Below the pieces are notes generated by a model. That model searched no databases and was not told the DNA's origin. It worked only from the letters and a program-made list of their open reading frames with translations. Positions 7,239 to 14,769 of a DNA stretch of 14,769 bases are shown piece by piece. Source of the stretch: an uncultured Clostridia bacterium (GTDB lineage: Bacteria; Bacillota; Clostridia; Christensenellales; Borkfalkiaceae); NCBI GenBank assembly GCA_947176485.1, contig CAMWQS010000033.1, forward strand, positions 1 to 14,769, written 5' to 3'. The first letter of the stretch is position 1; every line of letters starts with the position of its first letter. The position numbers and the translations under genes were made by a program.

Positions 7239-8083
7239 TAGCTTAATTTTATATACTCGTAGAACTGCGGAAGGATATCCGCGCAATAGATATTGAAAAG
7301 CACTACGCCGGCAATAAGCGCGCCAATCGTTAAAAAGGCAACCAAGTCGCGCCAGCCAAGCTTTAATTTCTTGTATTTGGTTCTGTTTTTCGAGCTTGAA
7401 TAGCAACGAGCGTCCATTGCGTCGCCAAGCTCGTCTGCGCGCCTGAACGCGCTTATGAGTAGCGGAATTAAAATAGGTACTATCGCCTTAATTCTTTTGA
7501 AAATATTGCCGCTTTCAAAGTCCGCCCCCCTCGCCTTTTGGGCGGAAATGATGCGGTTGGTTTCGTCAATCAGCGTGGGAATGAACCGCAAGGCAATTGA
7601 CATTATAAGTGCAAGCTCGTGTACGGGGAATTTGATGTATTTTAAGGGTTTTAAAAGGCTTTCTATGCCGTCGGTAAGCGCAACGGGGGTCGTCGTTAAA
7701 GTGAGGACGGACGATGCCATTACCAAAAAGAACAGCCTTAAAATGAAAAATACGGTAAAAATTATTCCCTCTCGGGTGATTTTTATTATCCACCACTCCG
7801 CATAGACGGTTTCTCCGCCGTGGAAAAACAGATTCAAAACCGCCGTAAATACGAGGATAACCAAAATTCCCTTTACCGAACGCAAAACTCTGCCGAAGGG
7901 AACGCGTGCCGCCGCTATTGCTATGCAGATAATGAGAGCAACCGCGAGCAGTGAATAGAAATTGTTTGCGACGAACAGCAAAACTATGAACGCAATAAGC
8001 CCGAGTAGCTTAATACGCGGGTCAAGCCTATGAATGAAGGACTGCGTGGGGTAAAACTGACCGAAGGTTACGTCGTTAAGCAT
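7238..8083 (-). CDS. ecfT: Energy-coupling factor transporter transmembrane protein EcfT
   Basis: EcfT is the membrane scaffold that links the ECF ATPases to interchangeable substrate-binding S components for vitamins and metal ions. The 281 residues contain the family start (FGQFYPTQSFIHRLDPRIKLL), several membrane helices (about 24-60 as a pair, 70-87, 105-128, 150-170, 197-213, 247-268), and the two Ala-Arg coupling helices that dock into the ATPases: QKARGADF (182-189) and AMDARCYSS (222-230). ATG 8083 is chosen over an in-frame GTG at 8092 because GGAGGT lies 7 nt before it. It overlaps the ATPase gene by 8 bp and truA by 1 bp, so all three are one operon. No S component is encoded nearby, as expected for a shared (group II) ECF module. 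Confidence 0.96.
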   Translation of the reverse strand: MLNDVTFGQFYPTQSFIHRLDPRIKLLGLIAFIVLLFVANNFYSLLAVALIICIAIAAARVPFGRVLRSVKGILVILVFTAVLNLFFHGGETVYAEWWIIKITREGIIFTVFFILRLFFLVMASSVLTLTTTPVALTDGIESLLKPLKYIKFPVHELALIMSIALRFIPTLIDETNRIISAQKARGADFESGNIFKRIKAIVPILIPLLISAFRRADELGDAMDARCYSSSKNRTKYKKLKLGWRDLVAFLTIGALIAGVVLFNIYCADILPQFYEYIKLS

Positions 8084-9920
8084 CGGCTTCACCTCCGTCC
8101 ACGGCTTTGCCGTGGTTATAAACTTCTATCACCTTATCCGAAAAGTCGGAAACGGTGCAGTCGCTGTCTATAATTATTCCGTTTTTTGCAAGTCCTTGGG
8201 CAATTTTTGCGGTTAGCGGGATATCCAAGCCCAACGCTTTAAGCTCGTCAGCACGCTTAAAAATTTTGTGGGGCGCGTCGCAAGCGAAAACCTGCCCATT
8301 AGAAATTACGCACGCTTTGGTGCAGTTATCCGCAACCTCGTCCATGTCGTGGGAAACTATTATTACGGTTTTACACCACTCGCGGTGGAGCTTGTGCAAA
8401 AGCTCCATTATTTCGTTTTTGCCCTTGGGGTCAAGCCCAGCAGCGGGCTCGTCCAAAATTAAAATCTGCGGTTTGGTTACTATAACGCCCGCTATGGCAA
8501 CGCGGCGCTTCTGCCCGCCCGACAAATCGAAGGGGGACTTGTCCTTGACTTCTTCGTAGTTAAGCCCGACGATTTCGATACTTCGTTTTACGGCTTCCTC
8601 AATTTCTTCTTTGGAAATACCTTTTTTGAAATTTTTAAGTCCGAAGGCAACGTCCGCGAAAACGGACTCCGCAAACAGTTGGTACTCGGGATATTGAAAG
8701 ACCATACCGACGCTTGCCCGTAGTGCCTTAAAATCGCATTTTTTACTGCCTAAATCGAATTGCCCCACGGATATATGCGAAATAACGGGGGTCGGTTGAC
8801 CCTTTTTAGCCTTGGGTTTTTTATATCTTTTCTGCGCCTGAGGCAGTTTTATTAGCGCGTTAAGATGCTGAATTAGCGTTGATTTTCCGCTGCCGGTGTG
8901 CCCGATTATTCCGAAAAACTCACCTTCGTCGATATGAAGATTGACGCCCTTTAAAGCTTTGGTTGCAAACGGCGATTTTTTGGAATAAGTGAAGGTTAGG
9001 TCGTTGACGTCAATATCCCATTCGTGGGTACTTTCAATGGGTTTTTCCTTGCAAATTGACGATTGCCCCCCATATATGCCGCAACTAACGAAGTTTTTAT
9101 TGATTTCGTCGGCAAGCTCTTCGGGGCGCAAAACGTTGTTAATTTGCATTCCCGCCTTGCGAAGATTTTCGGAAATTACGCTCGTTCTAGGCAAGGACAA
9201 ATTGAAGGTTTCAAGCGTTTCGCCGCTGGTGAAAATTTCTTCGGGAGTGCCCTCCAACGCAATTTCACCCTTATTCATAACGATAGTTCGGTCGGCAAGC
9301 AACGCTTCTTCCATAAAGTGGGTGATGAGGATGATGGTCATCCCCTCCTCTTTATTCAGCTTTTTAACGACCTCTATAACTTCACGTCTGCCCTTGGGGT
9401 CAAGCATTGCCGTGGATTCGTCCAAAATTAAAACGTCGGGCTTTATGGCAAGTACGCCCGCAACCGCTATGCGCTGCTTTTGTCCACCCGAAAGCCTTGC
9501 CGGAGTAGAAGTGCGGAACTCCTCCATTCCCACGGCTTTCAACGCCCAGCCTATGCGACCCTCTATTTCCTCCCTTTCAACGCCGATATTTTCGGGACCG
9601 AAAGCGACGTCGTCCTCAACGATGGATGCAACCATCTGATTGTCGGGGTTCTGAAATACTACGCCTACGTGCTTTCTAATTTCGACTGCGTTTTTGCCTT
9701 CGGCAATATCCATACCGAGTACGGTAATTTTGCCTTCGTCCGCGTCCAAAAGACCGTTCAAAAGGCGGGCAAGGGTCGACTTGCCGCTACCGTTATGTCC
9801 GATTACGGATAAAAACTCACCCCGTTTCAGCTTTAAAGACACGCCGTTTACTGCGTAAACGCCGCTGTCGGGGTAAGAAAATTTTACGTTTTCACACTCG
9901 ATAATGTATTCTTCGCACAT
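8076..9920 (-). CDS. ecfA: Fused ECF transporter ATPase pair (EcfA1-EcfA2 in one chain)
   Basis: The 614-residue protein holds two complete ABC ATPases in one uninterrupted frame. The first (about 1-240) resembles EcfA1: Walker A GHNGSGKST (41-49), Q-loop Q90, LSGGQKQR (143-150), Walker B VLILDESTAMLDP (163-175), H201. The second (about 302-560) resembles EcfA2: Walker A GHTGSGKST (340-348), Q409 in VFQYPEYQLF, LSGGQKRR (466-473), ILILDEPAAGLDP (486-498), H524. All catalytic residues are present in both halves. The halves are joined by about 60 residues (241-301). The second half has an unusual Lys-rich insert, KRYKKPKAKK (364-373), between Walker A and the Q-loop. EcfA1 and EcfA2 are normally separate genes in Firmicutes. 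ATG 9920 has only a weak ribosome site. The complex with EcfT powers uptake of vitamins through S components encoded elsewhere. Confidence 0.95.
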   Translation of the reverse strand: MCEEYIIECENVKFSYPDSGVYAVNGVSLKLKRGEFLSVIGHNGSGKSTLARLLNGLLDADEGKITVLGMDIAEGKNAVEIRKHVGVVFQNPDNQMVASIVEDDVAFGPENIGVEREEIEGRIGWALKAVGMEEFRTSTPARLSGGQKQRIAVAGVLAIKPDVLILDESTAMLDPKGRREVIEVVKKLNKEEGMTIILITHFMEEALLADRTIVMNKGEIALEGTPEEIFTSGETLETFNLSLPRTSVISENLRKAGMQINNVLRPEELADEINKNFVSCGIYGGQSSICKEKPIESTHEWDIDVNDLTFTYSKKSPFATKALKGVNLHIDEGEFFGIIGHTGSGKSTLIQHLNALIKLPQAQKRYKKPKAKKGQPTPVISHISVGQFDLGSKKCDFKALRASVGMVFQYPEYQLFAESVFADVAFGLKNFKKGISKEEIEEAVKRSIEIVGLNYEEVKDKSPFDLSGGQKRRVAIAGVIVTKPQILILDEPAAGLDPKGKNEIMELLHKLHREWCKTVIIVSHDMDEVADNCTKACVISNGQVFACDAPHKIFKRADELKALGLDIPLTAKIAQGLAKNGIIIDSDCTVSDFSDKVIEVYNHGKAVDGGEADA

Positions 9921-9953
9921 ACAGTCAAATTCTTTTTAATAAATTCACGGTAA

Positions 9954-9982
9954 ATTATACCAAATAAACTTGTTTTGCACAA
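9954..9982 (-). promoter_or_regulatory. Extended -10 promoter for ecfA-ecfT-truA
   Basis: TGGTATAAT (TATAAT at 9954-9959, preceded by TGN) makes an extended -10 element. The -35 box at 17-bp spacing is weak (TTGTGC, 9977-9982), as is common with extended -10 promoters. Confidence 0.65.
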
Positions 9983-10000
9983 CAAAATAGTGTGAAAAAC
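9972..10000. repeat. Inverted repeat, candidate operator
   Basis: Arms GTTTTGCACA (9972-9981) and TGTGAAAAAC (9991-10000) are inverted copies with one mismatch, separated by 9 bp. The left arm overlaps the -35 box of the ECF promoter. Each arm also contains a nonamer fitting the loose DnaA-box pattern TTWTNCACA, in facing orientation. Confidence 0.5.
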
Positions 10001-10034
10001 GGCAAAAATTTTTCGTATGAAATTCTTTACAATA

Positions 10035-10063
10035 TTGACAAGCCCGTTTTTGTGTTATATAAT
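10035..10063 (+). promoter_or_regulatory. Consensus sigma-A promoter for nifJ
   Basis: TTGACA (10035-10040) and TATAAT (10058-10063) are both perfect, with 17-bp spacing. The predicted start of transcription is near 10070, giving a leader of about 60 nt. Confidence 0.92.
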
Positions 10064-10069
10064 AATGTA

Positions 10070-10088
10070 AGTGTGTTTATAACACACT
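10070..10088 (+). promoter_or_regulatory. Palindrome at the nifJ transcription start
   Basis: AGTGTGTTTATAACACACT is a perfect 8-bp inverted repeat with a 3-nt centre, beginning at the predicted +1. As DNA it could be an operator; as RNA it would form a hairpin at the very 5' end that could protect the message. It is not a transcription terminator because no T-run follows. Confidence 0.55.
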
Positions 10089-10128
10089 CATCGCTAAAAA
10101 TAATTATTTATAAAACGGAGGTTTTTTG

Positions 10129-13100
10129 ATGAAAAAGTTGACTATCGACGGTAATACCGCCGCAAGCCACGTTGCGTACGCCTTTTCGGAAGTAGCCGCA
10201 ATTTACCCCATCACCCCTTCTTCACCTATGGCTGAAGTTGCGGACGAATGGGCAACGGCAGGCAGAACCAACATGTGGGGTCAGAAGGTAAGAATTGCAG
10301 AAATGCAATCTGAAGGTGGCGCGGCAGGTGCCGTTCACGGTTCGCTTTGCGCGGGCGCGTTGACGACGACTTACACCGCTTCGCAGGGACTTTTATTAAT
10401 GATTCCCAACATGTACAAGATTTCGGGCGAGTTGATGCCTATGGTAATGCACGTTTCGGCACGTGCACTTGCAGCACACTCCTTGAACATTTTCGGCGAC
10501 CACGCCGACGTTATGGCTTGCCGCCAGACGGGTTTTGCAATGCTTTGCGACGGCTCCGTACAGGAAGTTATGGACTTAGCGCTCGTTGCACACCTTTCAA
10601 CTTTGAAATCCAAAGTTCCCTTTATTAACTTCTTCGACGGCTTCAGAACGAGCCACGAGGTTGCTAAAATCGACGTTTGGGACGACACTGACGACTATAA
10701 GGAAATAAGAGATATTTGCGACGAGGTTGGCATTGCCGCTGACGTTGCGGACTTCAAGTCCCGTGCGTTGAACCCCGAGCACCCCATCCAAAAAGGTACT
10801 GCACAGAACGGCGATACCTACTTCCAGAACAGAGAGACGGCGAACAGCTATTACGAAGCTACCCCCGCTATCGTTCAGAAGATGATGGACTTCGTATCTG
10901 CACACTGCGGAAGAAAGTATCACCTTTTCGACTACGTCGGCGCAAAAGATGCAGAACAAGTTATCGTTTGTATGGGTTCGGCTTGCGAAACCATTGAAGA
11001 ATCGATTAACAAGCTCAACACGATGGGACATAAGTACGGACTTATCAAGGTTCGCCTTTACAGACCTTTCGTTGCAAGCGCGTTCGTAAAGGCTATTCCC
11101 AAGACTGCTACTAAGATTGCGGTTCTTGACAGAACGAAGGAACCCGGTTCACTCGGCGAGCCTTTGTACCTTGACGTGTGCTCCGCACTTTTGGAAAAGG
11201 GCGTTGAGGGCGTTAAGGTCGTAGGCGGCAGATACGGCTTGGGCTCGAAAGAGTTCACTCCTTCGATGGTGCTTGCAGTTTACAAGAACTTAGAGAAGGA
11301 CAAGCCGAAGAACCACTTCACCATCGGTATTTACGAGGACGTAACGAACTCGTCTTTGAACTTCTCCGAAAAATTTGACGCCGCACCCGCAGGCTCGACC
11401 AGCTGTAAATTCTACGGCCTCGGCTCCGACGGTACGGTTGGCGCGAACAAGAACTCGATTAAGATTATCGGCGACCATACGGAAAAACACGCACAAGCGT
11501 ACTTCTTCTACGATTCGAAGAAATCGGGCGGTATCACCGTTTCACACCTCCGTTTCGGCGACACTCCCATTCAGTCCGAATACTTAATCGACAGCGCGGA
11601 CTTCGTACAGTGCTCTAACCCCTCTTACGTAACGCGTTACGATATGACGGGCGACATTAAAGAAGGCGGTACCTTCCTTATTAACACCAACGCAACTACC
11701 GTTGAGGCTTTGGAAGAATTCCTTCCCGCAAAGGTTAAGCAGGATATCGCAAAGAAGCACATCAACCTTTACGTTATCGACGCTATCAAAATTGCCGGCG
11801 AGCTTGGACTTAAAGGCAGAACCAACACTATTTTACAGTCTGCATTCTTCCGCGTTAATCCCCAGATTATGCCTTACGAGCAAGCTATCGACTATATGAA
11901 GTACATGGCTAAGAAATCGTTCGGCAGAAAGGGCGACGCTGTCGTTCAAATGAACTACAACGCGATTGATTCCGCAGCCGGTGACAACCTTATTAAAATA
12001 GAAGTTCCCGCGGCTTGGGCAAAGGCTAAGACGGGCGCCGAAATGGTTAAGGGTGCTGATAACAAGTACTATCAGGAAATTATCAAACCTATCCTTTACC
12101 TTGAAGGCGACAAGCTTAAGTCTTCACAGTTCAACGCTGACGGACACGTTCCTACGGGCACGACCAAATACGAAAAACGCGGCGTTGCCGTTCTCGTACC
12201 CGAAATTATCGTTGATAAGTGCATACAGTGCGGCACCTGCTCGTTCGTATGCCCTCACGCATGCTTAAGGCCCGCACTCGTTGCAGAAGGCTCCGAAAAG
12301 CCCGCAACGCTCGTCGGCAAAGCAGCTATCGGCTTACCCGGTTACGAGTATAAGATGCAGGTTTCACCCCTTGACTGTATGGGTTGCGGCGTGTGCGCTA
12401 CCGTTTGCCCCGTAAAGGACGGCGGTGCAATTAAGATGATTCCCCTTGCAGAATCGCTTGAAAAGGGCGAAGCTGAGAACTGGGAATACACCGTTGAGCT
12501 TCCCGAAGCTGATACTTCGAAGTTCAAGAAAGAGACCGTTAAGGGTTGCCAATTCGCTACTCCCCTCTTTGAGTTCTCCGGCGCGTGCGCAGGCTGCGGC
12601 GAGACCCCTTACGTTAAGGTAATCACCCAGCTCTTCGGTGAAGACATGGTAGTTGCAAACGCAACGGGTTGCTCGTCAATTTACGGCGGTTCGTCACCTA
12701 CCTGCCCTTACACCACCAACAAGAAGGGACACGGACCCGCTTGGGCTAACTCCCTCTTCGAAGATAACGCGGAATTCGGCTACGGCATGAACCTTGCATA
12801 TTCCGCAAGAAGAAACGCAATCAAAGAAAAGGTTGCTAAGCTCGCTGAACTTTGGGGCGGCGAAGGCAAGAAACTTTGCCAGAACTACCTTAAGGCGTTT
12901 GATAACAGAGAACCTTCCAAGAAGGCTTCCGCAGAGCTCGTTGCGGCACTTGAACAGTGCAACGACTGCGGTTGCGAAGCTGACGCGCTCGTTAAAGAAA
13001 TTCTTGCAGACAAAGACTGCCTTGCTAAGAAGTCCATTTGGATATTCGGCGGTGACGGCTGGGCTTACGATATCGGTTACGGCGGTTTGGACCACGTGCT

Positions 13101-13662
13101 TGCAAGCGGTGAGGACGTAAACGTACTCGTTCTCGATACCGAAGTTTACTCCAACACCGGCGGTCAGGCTTCCAAGTCAACCAACATCGGTGCAGTTGCG
13201 AAGTTCGCTTCCGCTGGTAAGAGAATTAAGAAGAAGGATTTGGGCATGATTGCTAAGTCCTACGGATACGTTTACGTTGCACAAGTTGCAATGGGCTCTA
13301 ATCCCGCTCAGCTTCTTAAAGCTTTGACCGAGGCTGAAGCTTACCACGGTCCTTCACTTATTATCGCGTATGCACCTTGCATCAACCACGGTATCAATAT
13401 GACTAAGAGCCAGCTTGAACAGAAGGCGGCAGTTGACTGCGGCTACTGGCAGCTTTACAGATACAACCCCAACGGCGAAGTATTCACGCTTGACAGCAAA
13501 GACCCTACGGGTGATTACCAAGCGTTCCTTGCAGGCGAAACAAGATACGCTTCACTCGTTAAGACTCAGGGCGAGGAAGTTGCAAAAGACTTGTTCCAGA
13601 GAACGGAAGAATCCGCTAAGGCAAGGCTTGAAGGCTACAAGAAGCTTGCAGGTAAAGAGTAA
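10129..13662 (+). CDS. nifJ: Pyruvate:ferredoxin (flavodoxin) oxidoreductase
   Basis: This enzyme oxidatively decarboxylates pyruvate to acetyl-CoA and CO2, passing electrons to ferredoxin, the central step of clostridial fermentation. The 1177 residues match the single-chain homodimeric form. An N-terminal pyruvate-binding domain has IYPITPSSPMAEVAD (25-39), E62 and R112. The CoA/transketolase-C-like domain (about 260-390) and gamma domain (about 410-600) follow. A two-[4Fe-4S] ferredoxin domain has C698/701/704/708 and C750/753/756/760. The C-terminal thiamine-diphosphate domain has GDGWAYDIGYGG (975-986) and NTGGQASKSTNIGA (1009-1022). Proximal-cluster cysteines C820, C823, C848 and C1084 are present. 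The long C-terminal oxygen-protection extension of Desulfovibrio is absent. ATG 10129 is preferred over an upstream TTG because GGAGG sits 7 nt before it. Codon choice is strongly biased to AAG, AAC, TAC and GAC, fitting high expression. Confidence 0.98.
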   Translation: MKKLTIDGNTAASHVAYAFSEVAAIYPITPSSPMAEVADEWATAGRTNMWGQKVRIAEMQSEGGAAGAVHGSLCAGALTTTYTASQGLLLMIPNMYKISGELMPMVMHVSARALAAHSLNIFGDHADVMACRQTGFAMLCDGSVQEVMDLALVAHLSTLKSKVPFINFFDGFRTSHEVAKIDVWDDTDDYKEIRDICDEVGIAADVADFKSRALNPEHPIQKGTAQNGDTYFQNRETANSYYEATPAIVQKMMDFVSAHCGRKYHLFDYVGAKDAEQVIVCMGSACETIEESINKLNTMGHKYGLIKVRLYRPFVASAFVKAIPKTATKIAVLDRTKEPGSLGEPLYLDVCSALLEKGVEGVKVVGGRYGLGSKEFTPSMVLAVYKNLEKDKPKNHFTIGIYEDVTNSSLNFSEKFDAAPAGSTSCKFYGLGSDGTVGANKNSIKIIGDHTEKHAQAYFFYDSKKSGGITVSHLRFGDTPIQSEYLIDSADFVQCSNPSYVTRYDMTGDIKEGGTFLINTNATTVEALEEFLPAKVKQDIAKKHINLYVIDAIKIAGELGLKGRTNTILQSAFFRVNPQIMPYEQAIDYMKYMAKKSFGRKGDAVVQMNYNAIDSAAGDNLIKIEVPAAWAKAKTGAEMVKGADNKYYQEIIKPILYLEGDKLKSSQFNADGHVPTGTTKYEKRGVAVLVPEIIVDKCIQCGTCSFVCPHACLRPALVAEGSEKPATLVGKAAIGLPGYEYKMQVSPLDCMGCGVCATVCPVKDGGAIKMIPLAESLEKGEAENWEYTVELPEADTSKFKKETVKGCQFATPLFEFSGACAGCGETPYVKVITQLFGEDMVVANATGCSSIYGGSSPTCPYTTNKKGHGPAWANSLFEDNAEFGYGMNLAYSARRNAIKEKVAKLAELWGGEGKKLCQNYLKAFDNREPSKKASAELVAALEQCNDCGCEADALVKEILADKDCLAKKSIWIFGGDGWAYDIGYGGLDHVLASGEDVNVLVLDTEVYSNTGGQASKSTNIGAVAKFASAGKRIKKKDLGMIAKSYGYVYVAQVAMGSNPAQLLKALTEAEAYHGPSLIIAYAPCINHGINMTKSQLEQKAAVDCGYWQLYRYNPNGEVFTLDSKDPTGDYQAFLAGETRYASLVKTQGEEVAKDLFQRTEESAKARLEGYKKLAGKE

Positions 13663-13710
13663 TAAGCGTTGACAATCTAATATAAAAGCGTTCGCCGCGT
13701 TAAGGCGTAA

Positions 13711-13748
13711 AAAATCCCCCGCGATTAATCGCGGGGGATATATTTTAT
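13711..13748. terminator. Strong bidirectional terminator
   Basis: A perfect GC-rich palindrome (ATCCCCCGCGA, 13714-13724, with 13729-13739, loop TTAA) lies between two convergent genes. The minus strand has the ideal T-run (TTTTTT), serving the hydrolase gene; the plus strand has a looser ATATTTTATTT tract, serving nifJ. The remainder of the gap from 13663 holds nothing else clear. Confidence 0.92.
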
Positions 13749-13752
13749 TTAA

Positions 13753-14757
13753 TTAGTTTAAAAAGTCGGAAATTACTTTCATAACTTCTTGGTCTTCTTC
13801 GGTGGCGGCTTTGAAGTCGAAACCGTCAAAAAATCTGTACTTTTCGCCCTCGCTCATCTTTGGGGAATTGATAAGTGCGGCTTGAAGCTCGGCAAGCTTT
13901 CCCTCGGCGGCGACCGTATTGTACGGGTTGTGCGCCTTGCCTTCGGCAAGATATTTCGTTATATGCTTGCCGTTCGCCTCGTAATAAGCGGCAACGGAAT
14001 TCCCGACCACCTCGTCTTTATCGCCTTGAATAAGCAGCGTAGGCACGCCGTTACCGCTTGCACACTTTGCCGCGTTGGTGTTGCCCTTGCCTTTAAATTT
14101 AAAGCAATAAGTAATCGTAACGAAGTAGGCAATTAACGCCGCAATCGGCTTGGGCATCATTTTAGCGAGATATTGCCAAATGACGTTTGAAGGCACCGAC
14201 GGAGCACTTATTGCAACCACTTTTTCAACCTTTCTTTGGGCTGAAGCGCAAAGAGCGGAATACCCGCCCCAGCTGTGTCCCACGAGATACAGCGGCTTAT
14301 CCTTAAACCTTTCGTCGGCGCGGGCAAAGTCTATAACGCGTATCACGGACAGCGCGCCCGAATACATACCCCGAATATTTTTGCCTTCGGACAAGTTGCA
14401 ACCGTAGTTATCTACGGCAAGAACCGTAAACCCGCAGTTGCAGAAATAGGCGATTTCCGTGGTATAGGCGATATGCCCTGGTCCCATTCCGTGGCAGAAA
14501 ACTATAAGCTTGCCGTTGTCTTGCACGCTTGCGCTTGTGTAAATATAACCGTTAAGCGCGCCGTCTTTGCCTTGAACGGTTACGGGCTGGGCGTCAAGGT
14601 TAAAATCTTCCGCCGTGAAATACTTTAAAAGCGGGTTTTTATCCCCGCGCTTGCCGAAAGCAATTCTGTCACAGACGAAGGCAAGTATAAAGAACACGAG
14701 GTCTATAAAAACTCCTACCGACAGCACGATTATTATAATTAAAATTCCGATATCCAT
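13753..14757 (-). CDS. Membrane-anchored alpha/beta hydrolase
   Basis: A 334-residue protein with one N-terminal membrane helix (about 4-30, IGILIIIIVLSVGVFIDLVFF) followed by an alpha/beta-hydrolase fold. Visible elements are the oxyanion-hole region VFCHGMGPGH (87-95, H89), the nucleophile elbow GHSWGG (S162), a late acid in IQGDKDEVV (D248 most likely) and the catalytic His in GKAHNPYNT (H276), so the triad appears complete. A hydrophobic stretch at about 203-219 may be a lid or second membrane contact. Similar proteins act as esterases, lipases or peptidases, and the substrate cannot be told from sequence. Topology is unclear: the positive residues after the helix (RIAFGKRGDK) suggest a cytoplasmic catalytic domain. 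ATG 14757 lies 12 bp from the window edge, so its promoter and ribosome site cannot be judged. Confidence 0.88.
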   Translation of the reverse strand: MDIGILIIIIVLSVGVFIDLVFFILAFVCDRIAFGKRGDKNPLLKYFTAEDFNLDAQPVTVQGKDGALNGYIYTSASVQDNGKLIVFCHGMGPGHIAYTTEIAYFCNCGFTVLAVDNYGCNLSEGKNIRGMYSGALSVIRVIDFARADERFKDKPLYLVGHSWGGYSALCASAQRKVEKVVAISAPSVPSNVIWQYLAKMMPKPIAALIAYFVTITYCFKFKGKGNTNAAKCASGNGVPTLLIQGDKDEVVGNSVAAYYEANGKHITKYLAEGKAHNPYNTVAAEGKLAELQAALINSPKMSEGEKYRFFDGFDFKAATEEDQEVMKVISDFLN

Positions 14758-14769
14758 AAATATTTAAAG

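Larger units (their letters stand above)
9921..10128. other. Divergent regulatory region, ecfA and nifJ
   Basis: This is the largest non-coding stretch in the window. It holds an extended -10 promoter for the ECF operon, a 10-bp inverted repeat overlapping that promoter's -35 box, a consensus promoter for the pyruvate oxidoreductase gene, and a palindrome at the predicted transcription start of the latter. No small reading frame with a ribosome site was seen. Confidence 0.8.

Noticed and set aside
7239..7406. A 56-codon upstream extension of the truA reading frame
   Set aside because: It lies wholly inside ecfT in another frame. TruA homology begins at ATG 7238, which overlaps the ecfT stop codon as TAATG.
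8084..8092. GTG start for ecfT at 8092
   Set aside because: GGAGGT lies 7 nt before ATG 8083 and would fall too close to the GTG.
8989..9639. A 216-codon plus-strand frame antisense to the ECF ATPase gene
   Set aside because: It is Ser/Ile-rich with no recognisable motif and mirrors a fully conserved ABC protein on the other strand; similar antisense frames occur across all the minus-strand genes.
10126..10128. TTG as the start of the pyruvate oxidoreductase
   Set aside because: ATG follows immediately, matches the family N-terminus (MKKLTIDGN), and has the better-spaced GGAGG.
12694..13095. A 133-codon minus-strand frame within the pyruvate oxidoreductase gene
   Set aside because: It is a shadow of the strongly biased codon use of the plus-strand gene, with no ribosome site or family motif.
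13669..13686. TTGACA followed by TATAAA after nifJ, as a possible promoter
   Set aside because: The spacing is only 6 bp, and a strong terminator follows within 30 bp.
13714..13739. Perfect GC-rich palindrome as a mobile-element end or recombination site
   Set aside because: It lies between convergent genes and is flanked by T-runs on both strands, as expected for a shared terminator; no transposase or duplicate copy is present.

Overview
The window reads as a stretch of a Firmicutes chromosome, most likely an anaerobic, fermentative member of the class Clostridia, probably an uncultured gut lineage. The evidence is an oxygen-sensitive pyruvate:ferredoxin oxidoreductase, an ECF ATPase/EcfT/truA gene order, CdaA-type c-di-AMP synthesis, clostridial-type DUF1015, sigma-A-like promoters, GGAGG ribosome sites and intermediate GC. 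Genus-level assignment is not possible by eye. Coding density is very high, and no tRNA, rRNA, CRISPR, transposon or phage gene was seen.

Layout. On the minus strand, read right to left, 8083-1 carries three promoter-bounded blocks after the ECF genes. Positions 9920-6477 hold a single-gene fused ECF ATPase pair, ecfT and truA, joined by overlapping stop and start codons. Positions 6394-5528 hold a membrane protein of unknown function with a Tyr/Pro/Asn-rich tail, followed by a clear terminator. Positions 5407-2189 hold mnmE (tRNA wobble modification), a LysR-type regulator and holA (clamp loader delta). Positions 2099-1 hold cdaA (diadenylate cyclase), a 35-codon membrane microprotein and a DUF1015 protein that leaves the window at its C-terminus. 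On the plus strand, 10129-13662 is a full-length pyruvate:ferredoxin oxidoreductase driven by a consensus promoter (TTGACA, 17 bp, TATAAT). It converges on a minus-strand alpha/beta hydrolase (14757-13753), and the two share a strong bidirectional terminator.

How the genes work together. Most products are housekeeping: vitamin uptake energising module, two tRNA modification enzymes, replication, second-messenger synthesis and central carbon metabolism. The 205-bp divergent region between the ECF and pyruvate oxidoreductase genes carries two promoters, an inverted repeat and a second palindrome at the predicted transcription start.

The most interesting point is the cdaA locus. In most Firmicutes cdaA is followed by cdaR (YbbR repeats on one membrane anchor) and glmM. 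Here cdaA is followed, through an ATGA overlap and a strong GGAGG site, by a reading frame that resembles only the CdaR membrane anchor and stops immediately after it. A DUF1015 (ParB/SerK-like) gene then begins 7 bp later. This looks like a c-di-AMP synthase locus whose regulator has been reduced to a transmembrane microprotein.
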